From the NCBI RefSeq assembly GCF_907177275.1, contig NZ_CAJSLV010000084.1, positions 1 to 49,222 of the forward strand: a stretch of DNA of 49,222 bases. Direction: 5' to 3'. Of this stretch, positions 25,473 through 31,573 are shown in pieces (position 1 is the stretch's first letter; every line of letters begins with the position of its first letter). Position numbers and translations under genes: made by a program. The notes below the pieces were generated by a model. It did not search any database. It was given only the letters and a program-made list of their open reading frames with translations, and had not been told where the DNA came from. Source of the stretch: Actinacidiphila cocklensis. GTDB lineage: Bacteria; Actinomycetota; Actinomycetes; Streptomycetales; Streptomycetaceae.

Positions 25473-26711
25473 GTGACGTCCGGAGGTCTGATGCTCCCGG
25501 GAGGCGGTGAGCAGGGTGACCAGCACGACACCACTGTCGAGGCGGCGCAAGGAGCGGTCACTCTCGCCCAGCCCATGGAGATCGGAGCGGAGCTGGACTG
25601 GGGCGCCGACGCCTGGGCCGAGGTACGCACCCGCGCCCGCCGGGCCGGCCGCGCGTACGTCTGGCTGAACCTGGTCGAGCAGCGGCTGCGGGCCGTCGTC
25701 AACGCGGTGCTGCGCCCCATCTACGAACCCGTGCACGGCGAGGAGTGGGTGGTCGCCGCGGCGGGGCCCGCCGGCCACGAATGGGTCCAGCGGGCCGTCG
25801 CCGTACGGGAGGTGAGCCGCAGGAAGGGCTTCCTGCTCGACCCGGCCGACGACAACGTGCTCAGCTTCCTGACGCTGCCGCAGCTGCGGGAGCTCGTCGT
25901 CCAGCACTGGCCGTGCTTCGAGCCGTACTTCGACGACCGCCGCGACCTCGAACTCGCCCTGGACGAGCTGGAGGTGGCCCGGCATGTCGTCTCCCGCAAC
26001 CGGGCGCTGTCCCGCACGGTCCTGGACCAGGCGGAGCGCGCCAGCGCGCGGCTGCTGGAACTGCTGGGCGCGGGAGACGCCCGTACGGCCGCGCAGCGGC
26101 TGCCGGTCGACGCGATCGAGGAGCTGGTCGCCGACCGCTTCTCCGACGTCGTCGGCGTCTACGCCGACCGGGTGCGGCTGCAGCGCCAGCTGCCCGTCGA
26201 GGACCTCTTCGCCGGCGCCAGGCGGCTGGACGCGGTCGGCATCGGGCTGAACCTGCTGGTGCAGAACTACTCCGGGCGGCGGCTCATCCGGCTCGCCGAG
26301 GCCGGCTGCCGGGTACGGCTGCTGTTCCTCAACCCGGCGAGCAGCGCGGTGCGCCGCCGGGAGCGCGAACTGGGCCTCGGCCGCAGCGAGATGAGCCGCT
26401 CGGTCGAGATGAACATCATGCACATGCGGCGGGTGCGGGCCAGGCTGCGCGACCCGGGCGCGTTCGAGATCCAGGTCTTCGACGAGACCCCGCGCTTCAC
26501 CGCCTACCTGGTCGACGGCGACAGCGGCGACGGGCTCGCGGTCGTGCAGTCGTATCTGCGCAGGGCACGCGGCATGGAGGTGCCCGTGATGGTGCTGCGC
26601 GGCGGGTCGCGGCGGGTGGTCGCCGAGGACCGGCCGGCCGACAGCGGGCTCTTCGAGGTCTACCGCGAGGAGTTCGAGAGCATCTGGACCGACGCCCGGC
26701 CGGTGTCCTGA
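25473..26711 (+). CDS. SAV2148-family HEPN-domain protein
   Basis: This 412-aa protein matches what I know as the Streptomyces SAV2148 family of HEPN-domain proteins. The N-terminal half is helical with the EVRTRARRAGRAYVWLNLVEQRLRAVV block and a central segment (VLSFLTLPQLRELVVQHWPCFEPYF, then VARHVVSRNRAL) resembling a Swt1-like HEPN core. The C-terminal part (LLVQNYSGRRLIRLAEAGCRVRLLFLNPAS) resembles phospholipase-D-like domains. The expected HEPN His of RN-x3-H appears as Arg174. Starts GTG 25470 or GTG 25473 both suit the GGGAGG at 25457; 25473 gives the TSGGL opening usual for the family. Function unknown. Confidence 0.8.
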   Translation: MTSGGLMLPGGGEQGDQHDTTVEAAQGAVTLAQPMEIGAELDWGADAWAEVRTRARRAGRAYVWLNLVEQRLRAVVNAVLRPIYEPVHGEEWVVAAAGPAGHEWVQRAVAVREVSRRKGFLLDPADDNVLSFLTLPQLRELVVQHWPCFEPYFDDRRDLELALDELEVARHVVSRNRALSRTVLDQAERASARLLELLGAGDARTAAQRLPVDAIEELVADRFSDVVGVYADRVRLQRQLPVEDLFAGARRLDAVGIGLNLLVQNYSGRRLIRLAEAGCRVRLLFLNPASSAVRRRERELGLGRSEMSRSVEMNIMHMRRVRARLRDPGAFEIQVFDETPRFTAYLVDGDSGDGLAVVQSYLRRARGMEVPVMVLRGGSRRVVAEDRPADSGLFEVYREEFESIWTDARPVS

Positions 26712-26747
26712 CCCCGCGGCGCCGACTGCCCGGGCGGCCGTCCCGAG

Positions 26748-26769
26748 TGTCAGTGGTGCAGGCGATGAT
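26748..26769 (+). promoter_or_regulatory. RecA-NDp-type DNA-damage promoter
   Basis: TGTCAGTG (26748-26755), 8 bp, then GATGAT (26764-26769) fits the RecA-independent damage-inducible promoter pattern tTGTCRgtg-N8-TAnnnT recognised by PafBC-type activators. The -10 element has G instead of T at its first position. It lies 42 bp upstream of the exonuclease start. Confidence 0.6.
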
Positions 26770-26811
26770 GGCAGGGCAAGGCGGGACAACGGGGCGGGAA
26801 GGGGACTCGGC

Positions 26812-27516
26812 ATGGCATGGCACGAGGATCTGCTGGTCGGCTTCGACCTGGAGACCACGGGGACCGATCCGCGGCAGGCGCGGATCGTGACGGCGGCGGT
26901 CACCGAGGTCAAGGACGGCCAGCCCGTGCGGCACCGGGCCTGGCTCGCCGACCCCGGGGTGCCGATACCGGCGGAGACCACGGCCATCCACGGCGTCAGC
27001 ACCGCCCGCGCCGCCGCGGAGGGGCGCCCGGCGCCCGAGGTGGTGGCCGAGATCGCCGACGCGGTGCGCGGCTACTGGGCCGTGCAGGTCCCGGTCGTGG
27101 TCTACAACGCGCCCTTCGACCTCACGCTGCTGGACGCGGAGCTGCGCCGCTACGCGCTGCCGCCGCTGGTCGCCCCCGGCGGGCGGCCGGGACCGGTGGT
27201 CGACCCGCTCGTCATCGACCGGGCGCTGGACAAGTACCGCCGCGGCAAGCGGACGCTGGAGGCTGCGTGCGCGGTCTACGGCGTGGTGCTCGACGGCGCC
27301 CACGACGCGGGCGCCGACGCGCTGGCCGCGGTGCGGGTGGCCCGGGCACTCGCCGCCCGCTTCCCCGAGGCGGGCTCCGCGGACCTGTGGGACCTCCACG
27401 AGGCGCAAGGCGGCTGGTACGCCGCCTGGGCCGAGGACTTCACGTCCTGGCTGCGCCGCCAGGACGCCGGCGCTGAGCCGATCCCGGGCGACTGGCCCCT
27501 GCACGCTGCGGCGTGA
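26812..27516 (+). CDS. DEDDh 3'-5' exonuclease (DnaQ-like)
   Basis: This is a 234-aa exonuclease. The metal-binding residues are Asp12 and Glu14 in GFDLETTG, Asp103 in YNAPFDLTLL, and His164 with Asp169 in GAHDAGADA, the full DEDDh set. It resembles the proofreading fold of DNA polymerase III epsilon without a polymerase-binding tail, and probably trims 3' ends of DNA or RNA. An upstream RecA-NDp-type promoter suggests induction by DNA damage. It is convergent with the MFS gene, with a REP-like element between the stops. Confidence 0.93.
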   Translation: MAWHEDLLVGFDLETTGTDPRQARIVTAAVTEVKDGQPVRHRAWLADPGVPIPAETTAIHGVSTARAAAEGRPAPEVVAEIADAVRGYWAVQVPVVVYNAPFDLTLLDAELRRYALPPLVAPGGRPGPVVDPLVIDRALDKYRRGKRTLEAACAVYGVVLDGAHDAGADALAAVRVARALAARFPEAGSADLWDLHEAQGGWYAAWAEDFTSWLRRQDAGAEPIPGDWPLHAAA

Positions 27517-27580
27517 CCCTTCGGGGGTGCCACTTGCGGTGGCGTTGCCTTCTTGCAAGGTGCACCGCCCGGAGGGGTCA
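27514..27580. terminator. REP-like inverted repeat spanning two convergent stops
   Basis: The outer arms TGACCCTTCGGG and CCCGGAGGGGTCA pair imperfectly and include the stop codons of the exonuclease (+) and the MFS gene (-). Inside are CCAC-TTGCG-GTGG (27530-27542) followed by CGTTGCC, matching 16662-16681, and CCTT-CTTGC-AAGG. It probably terminates both transcripts. Confidence 0.55.
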
Positions 27581-29029
27581 GTCCGTCGGGGCCGGCGCGG
27601 CGTGGGGGGTCGCCGTCGCGGGAGACGGCGCCCGGGGCGGCTCACGGAGGGACGCGAGGGCGACCAGCAAGCCCAGCGCAGCGACCCCCGCCGCGCCCAG
27701 GAAGGCGAGGTGGAAGCCCGCGTTGACCGCGTCGGCGGGCGCACCGCCGTGGTGGGCGGTGCGCGAGGTGGCGACGGCGGCCAGGACGGCCACCCCCAGC
27801 CCGGCGCCGAGCCGCTGCGCGGTGTTGACCAGGCCGGAGACGATCCCGGTCTCGTCCGGCGCAGCCGCCCGCATCGCCGGCATCGTCGCGCCGACGAAGC
27901 AGGCCGGCAGGCCGACCGCGAAGACGAACGCGGCGGGCAGGAAGTCCGCCGCATAGTCCGCGTGGGCGGGAATCCTGGACAGCAGCAGCAGCGCGACCGT
28001 CAGCAGGGCCATCCCGCCGGCCAGCACCCTCCGCGGGCCGACCGCCCTGAGCGCCCGCGGGATCAGCAGCCGCGCCACCGGGATGCCGGCCACCGCGATG
28101 GGCAGCACCGCGAGCCCCGACCTGACGGCGCTGTAGTGGTGCACCTCCTGGAAGTACAGCGACAGGAAGACGAAGACCGGCACATGCGCCGCGCCGACCA
28201 GGAAGTTCGCCAGCGCCGAACCGGTGATGTCGCGGGTGCGGAAGAGCCGGAAGGGCAGCACCGGCGTCGCGGCCCGCCGCTCGGCCAGGACGAAGGCCGC
28301 GCCGAGCAGCACCGCGAGCCCCGCCAGCAGCCAGTGCCGCAGGTCCAGCGAGCCCTCGGCCCCCTTGGTGGCGACGTAGACCGCCAGCAGCAGGCACCCG
28401 GTGCCGGTGACCATGCCGGGCAGGTCGAGTTCGCCGCGCCGGACCGCGCGCAGGTCGATGCCGTCGCGCGGCAGCAGCCTGCTGCCGGCCAGCAGTCCCA
28501 GCACGCCGATCGGCACGTTGACCAGGAAGACCCACTGCCAGCCGAGCGCGGAAACGATCACCCCGCCCACCGCGACTCCGCCCGCCGCGCCGACTGCGCC
28601 CATCGCGCTCCACACGCCGAACGCCCGCCGGTAGGCCTCCGGTTCGGTGAACACCGCCGTGATCAGGGCGAGTTCCGCCGGGATGAGGATGGCGGCGCCG
28701 ACCCCCTGGAGCGCCCGTGCGGCGATCAGCGCCCAGCCCGTATGGGTGAGGCCGGCCAGCAGCGACGCCGCGGTGAAGACGGCGAGGCCGGTCTGGAACA
28801 TCAGCCGCATGCCGAGCCGGTCGGTGGTGCGGCCGGCGCCCAACTGGAAGCCGCCGAAGGTCACCTGGTAGGCGCTGCTGACCCAGACCAGCGTGGCCAC
28901 GCTCATGCCGAGCGCCTTGCCGATGCTCGGCATCGCGAGGTTGACGACGGAGGAGTCGAGGAAGACGAGGAGTTCGACGCTCGTGAGCAGCAGGAGCGTG
29001 CTCCGCTGCCCCGCGAGTGTGTTGGGCAT
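27578..29029 (-). CDS. MFS drug exporter, DHA2-like
   Basis: This is a 483-aa integral membrane protein with about 12-14 hydrophobic helices. It opens with LLLLTSVELLVFLDSSVVNLAMPSIG, the DHA2-type helix 1, followed by GRTTDRLGMRLMF (motif A) and a helix-5 region GGVIVSALGWQWVFLVNVPIG typical of proton-driven antiporters. It likely exports a small toxic compound. Start ATG 29029 follows GGGAAAGGGAA and gives the standard N-terminus; an ATG 30 bp upstream is the alternative. Two operator-like palindromic zones lie upstream (29083-29100, 29133-29157), but no repressor gene is adjacent. Confidence 0.9.
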   Translation of the reverse strand: MPNTLAGQRSTLLLLTSVELLVFLDSSVVNLAMPSIGKALGMSVATLVWVSSAYQVTFGGFQLGAGRTTDRLGMRLMFQTGLAVFTAASLLAGLTHTGWALIAARALQGVGAAILIPAELALITAVFTEPEAYRRAFGVWSAMGAVGAAGGVAVGGVIVSALGWQWVFLVNVPIGVLGLLAGSRLLPRDGIDLRAVRRGELDLPGMVTGTGCLLLAVYVATKGAEGSLDLRHWLLAGLAVLLGAAFVLAERRAATPVLPFRLFRTRDITGSALANFLVGAAHVPVFVFLSLYFQEVHHYSAVRSGLAVLPIAVAGIPVARLLIPRALRAVGPRRVLAGGMALLTVALLLLSRIPAHADYAADFLPAAFVFAVGLPACFVGATMPAMRAAAPDETGIVSGLVNTAQRLGAGLGVAVLAAVATSRTAHHGGAPADAVNAGFHLAFLGAAGVAALGLLVALASLREPPRAPSPATATPHAAPAPTD

Positions 29030-29082
29030 GCCGATTCCCTTTCCCGGCAGGGGAGTCACCCGGAAGCGGACGACCTGTTAAG

Positions 29083-29100
29083 TCTTACACCGGTGATAGA
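29083..29100. promoter_or_regulatory. candidate TetR-type operator upstream of MFS gene
   Basis: TCTTACACC-GGTGATAGA is an 18-bp palindrome matching at 7 of 9 positions around a perfect CACCGGTG core. It lies 53 bp upstream of the MFS start. The form resembles operators of TetR-family repressors that control efflux genes; no such gene is adjacent. Confidence 0.42.
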
Positions 29101-29132
29101 GATAGTGCCAGGCATGGCGGTGCCGCAAACTC

Positions 29133-29157
29133 AGGGCGGCCGCCCTGCAATTGCAGA
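29133..29157. repeat. two overlapping perfect palindromes
   Basis: CAGGGCGGCCGCCCTG (29133-29148) is a perfect 16-bp palindrome, and CTGCAATTGCAG (29146-29157) is a perfect 12-bp palindrome overlapping it by 3 bp. They sit 11 bp beyond the phosphotransferase stop and about 105 bp upstream of the MFS start, so they could be a terminator, an operator, or both. Confidence 0.5.
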
Positions 29158-29167
29158 AAGTGATCCC

Positions 29168-30031
29168 TCAGAAGGAGTACCAGCGCACCGTCGTGTCGCC
29201 GGAGCGCAGCGACGCCACCCGGCGCCGGAACTCGCTGCGCGCGGCCGGGTTGGCCGCCGCGTGCTGGGCGACCCAGGCGCAGCCCGCGGTCTCCCGCGCC
29301 CCGCGCAGCACGTCGCAGCCCTCCCACTCCGCGACGTCCCAGCCGTAGGCGGCGGTGAAGGCCGTGTACGCGGCCTGCGACACCCCGTAGCGGTCGCGGC
29401 TGAGGGTCTGCACGACGAGGTCGTGCTCGCGCAGGTCGGAGGAGAAGGTCTCCAGGTCCACCAGGACCGGCCCGTCCGGGCCGATGTGGACATTGCGGGG
29501 GAGCGCGTCGCCGTGGATCGGGCCGCGCGGCAGGTGCGGCACCAACTCCGTGACCGCCGCGGCCAGCCGGTCCCTGCGCGCCCGCAGGAACGCCGCGTCG
29601 GCCGGGTCGATCGCGTCACCCGCCAGCCGCAGCCAGCGCTCGACGCCGCCCAGCAGATCCCGCGGCGGCAGCCCGAAGTCCGGCTCAGGCAGGGCGTGCA
29701 CCAGCCGCAGCAGCGGGGCCACGTCGGCGGGCTCCGCCGGCCGCAGCGACTCGGGGAGCCGCTGCCAGTAGGTGATCGGGTGGCCGTCGACCAGCCGCAC
29801 CTCGGACTCCGCGGAACGCACCGCGGGCACATCGTGCTTGGCGAGCCAGTCGGCGGTGCGCACCTCGCGGCGGGCGCGGTCCAGCAGGTCGGCGCCGCGG
29901 CCCACCTTGATCACCAGCCGGCCCGCGGCGAAGACCGCGTTCTCCCCGAAGGAGAGCAGGTCGGCCGACGGGTGGCCGGCGGACTCCAGCACGGCCTGCG
30001 CCCGCTCCTGCGTGAACACCGCTGCCGCCAT
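29168..30031 (-). CDS. aminoglycoside-phosphotransferase-fold family protein
   Basis: This is a 287-aa protein of the APH/choline-kinase fold. The nucleotide-binding lysine is in GRLVIKVG, the catalytic loop is PIHGDALPRNV with Asp and Asn as in HGDxxxxN, and the metal-binding Asp is in VLVDLETFS. Such enzymes phosphorylate small hydroxylated molecules; this one has no sign of a specific antibiotic target, so a resistance role should not be assumed. Start ATG 30031 follows GGAGGGGTCGGAG; the longer frame upstream looks non-coding. It is divergent from the STAS gene. Confidence 0.82.
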   Translation of the reverse strand: MAAAVFTQERAQAVLESAGHPSADLLSFGENAVFAAGRLVIKVGRGADLLDRARREVRTADWLAKHDVPAVRSAESEVRLVDGHPITYWQRLPESLRPAEPADVAPLLRLVHALPEPDFGLPPRDLLGGVERWLRLAGDAIDPADAAFLRARRDRLAAAVTELVPHLPRGPIHGDALPRNVHIGPDGPVLVDLETFSSDLREHDLVVQTLSRDRYGVSQAAYTAFTAAYGWDVAEWEGCDVLRGARETAGCAWVAQHAAANPAARSEFRRRVASLRSGDTTVRWYSF

Positions 30032-30095
30032 GCTCCGACCCCTCCGAGTCCGACGGCCGGGACCGGCAGCCCGCCGCCCCCGCCCACCTGCATAT

Positions 30096-30129
30096 GCCGT
30101 TGTCATCGCCCATGTGTACGGACAACGGC
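30096..30129. repeat. 9-bp inverted repeat in the divergent region
   Basis: GCCGTTGTC (30096-30104) and GACAACGGC (30121-30129) are perfect inverted copies separated by 16 bp. They lie between the phosphotransferase start (30031) and the STAS start (30281). The 25-bp centre-to-centre spacing could allow a dimeric regulator to bind two half-sites or the DNA to form a hairpin; no regulator is assigned. Confidence 0.45.
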
Positions 30130-30280
30130 AAGTCTCCCACTGGTGCGCCCCCGATTCGCGCCTGGTCTGCCGCCAATCCGCTCCGAATACGTACCCCGGT
30201 GAGCGATGACTTCGCACCGCGCGGGCGGTCGGTATCTGCGAAGCCCGCTGCTCGGCGGCCCTGCGCAAGGAGGACAACTG

Positions 30281-30544
30281 GTGACGGCGGCTCCCGGCAC
30301 GGAGAACACCGCAGGTCACAGCGAGCCGACGACGGTCAGCGTGGACGCGGCGGGGCTCCCCGCCACGACCGCGACCCTCGGCGCGCTCGCCAGACTGCGG
30401 CTCGCCGCAGGCCGCACCGGCTACCGGGTGCGGCTGTGCGGTGCGTCACCCGGGCTGCGGATGCTCGTCCAACTCGCCGGGCTCGGCGGGGAGTTCGAGT
30501 GGGAGACCGAAGAGCGGGAAGAGCCGGGCGGCGTCGTGGAATGA
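30281..30544 (+). CDS. small STAS-domain protein
   Basis: This 87-aa protein begins at GTG 30281 with an excellent AAGGAGG 7 nt upstream. Residues 20-75 (VSVDAAGLPATTATLGALARLRLAAGRTGYRVRLCGASPGLRMLVQLAGLG) match the truncated STAS domains common in Streptomyces, akin to anti-sigma-factor antagonists or MlaB. The usual phosphorylatable Ser region is short or absent, so a switch role is uncertain. Its last 99 bp overlap, on the opposite strand, the end of the ECF sigma gene, an unusual tail-to-tail coding overlap. Confidence 0.78.
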   Translation: MTAAPGTENTAGHSEPTTVSVDAAGLPATTATLGALARLRLAAGRTGYRVRLCGASPGLRMLVQLAGLGGEFEWETEEREEPGGVVE

Positions 30545-31492
30545 CGTCATCGTGCTGATCCGCCCGTCGGAGGTCTCGATCACCTGCAGCGCGAACGCCC
30601 GGAAGGTGCCCTCGGGCGTCGAGCGGTACTGCGCGAAGCCCGGCAGCCCGCTGGCCTCGACCGGCACCAGCCGTGAACCCGCGCAGCCCGCCCCGACGGT
30701 CGCCATGAAGTCGCGTATGTCGGCGTGGCCGGTCACCCAGATCGGATACGGCGGCATGTTGAGCACCGCGTCCTCGTGCAGCAGGGTGGTCAGCGACGCC
30801 AGGTCGTACCGCTCGAAGGCGTCGACGTAGCGGGCCAGCAGCGCCTCCCGCTCCTCGTCGAGCGCCGCGTCGCGCACCGCGGTGTCGGCCGAGGCGCCGG
30901 CCTCCGCCAGGGTGGCCCTGGCCCGCTGCAGCGCGCTGTTCACCGACGCCACGGTCGTCTCCAGCAGCTCCGCGGTCTCGCTGGCCTTCCAGGCCAGCAC
31001 CTCGCGCAGGATCAGCACCGCCCGCTGCCGCGGTGGCAGATGCTGGAGCGCGGCCACGAAGGCCAGCCTGACGGTCTCCCGGGAGACCACCACGTCGGCC
31101 GGGTCGCCGCCCTCGGGCACCACCCGCCCGTCGGGCGCGGGCTCCACCCACATCCCGTCCGACGTCGGATCGGGCAGCACCGCGTCGGCGTGCGAGGCGG
31201 GGGAGAGGTCCATCGGCCTGGCGCGGCGCTTGCCGGCGTTGAGGCTGTCCATGCAGACGTTGGTGGCGATGCGGTACAGCCACGACCGCAGCGAGGAGCG
31301 GCCCTCGAACCGGTCGGCGGCACGCCAGGCGCGCACCAGCGTCTCCTGCACCGCGTCCTCCGCCTCGAAGGCGGAGCCGAGCATCCGGTAGCAGTAACCG
31401 GTCAGCTCCACCCGGTGCCGCTCAAGACCGCGCTCGACCTCGTCGGCGCCCGTCACCGTCGTTCCGCTTGCGCTGCTCTCCCGTACGGTCAT
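30446..31492 (-). CDS. ECF sigma factor with C-terminal SnoaL-like domain
   Basis: This is a 348-aa group IV sigma factor. Region 2 (ELTGYCYRMLGSAFEAEDAVQETLVRAWRAADRFEGRSSLRSWLYRIATNV) spans about 29-79. Region 4 (VAALQHLPPRQRAVLILREVLAWKASETAELLETTVASVNSALQRARATL) spans about 146-195. Residues 210-340 form a SnoaL-like domain (RYVDAFERYDLASLTTLLHEDAVLNMPPYPIWVTG), as in the TIGR02960/SigX5-type group whose extension replaces an anti-sigma factor as the regulator. ATG 31492 has GGAG close upstream. A textbook RecA-NDp promoter (31500-31521) precedes it. Its 3' end overlaps the STAS gene antisense. Confidence 0.9.
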   Translation of the reverse strand: MTVRESSASGTTVTGADEVERGLERHRVELTGYCYRMLGSAFEAEDAVQETLVRAWRAADRFEGRSSLRSWLYRIATNVCMDSLNAGKRRARPMDLSPASHADAVLPDPTSDGMWVEPAPDGRVVPEGGDPADVVVSRETVRLAFVAALQHLPPRQRAVLILREVLAWKASETAELLETTVASVNSALQRARATLAEAGASADTAVRDAALDEEREALLARYVDAFERYDLASLTTLLHEDAVLNMPPYPIWVTGHADIRDFMATVGAGCAGSRLVPVEASGLPGFAQYRSTPEGTFRAFALQVIETSDGRISTMTSFHDAARLFPLFGLPLELPAEPGELDEHPQPG

Positions 31493-31499
31493 GCTCTCC

Positions 31500-31521
31500 A
31501 CCGTAACCGCGACCACTGACA
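31500..31521 (-). promoter_or_regulatory. RecA-NDp-type DNA-damage promoter of the sigma gene
   Basis: On the minus strand, TGTCAGTG (31521-31514), 8 bp, then TACGGT (31505-31500) matches tTGTCRgtg-N8-TAnnnT exactly in its core, spacing included. The sigma ATG begins 7 nt after the -10, so the mRNA is nearly leaderless. PafBC-type damage control is inferred. Confidence 0.7.
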
Positions 31522-31554
31522 GTGCCCCCGTACCGCATCGGTACGGGGGCACTG
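31520..31554 (-). terminator. perfect 16-bp hairpin between MMPL and sigma genes
   Basis: CAGTGCCCCCGTACCG and CGGTACGGGGGCACTG pair over 16 bp with a CAT loop. It lies 20 bp downstream of the MMPL stop and overlaps the -35-like TGTCAG of the sigma promoter by 2 bp. It is a strong factor-independent terminator candidate that would separate the two genes transcriptionally. Confidence 0.72.
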
Positions 31555-31573
31555 CCGTCGCAAGGCGACCAGG

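Noticed and set aside
29030..29059. Ten-residue N-terminal extension of the MFS protein
   Set aside because: The ATG at 29029 has a better purine-rich site and gives the usual N-terminus.
30032..30319. N-terminal extension of the phosphotransferase
   Set aside because: The extra residues are basic, low in hydrophobic pattern and cross the divergent promoter region; ATG 30031 has a good ribosome site.
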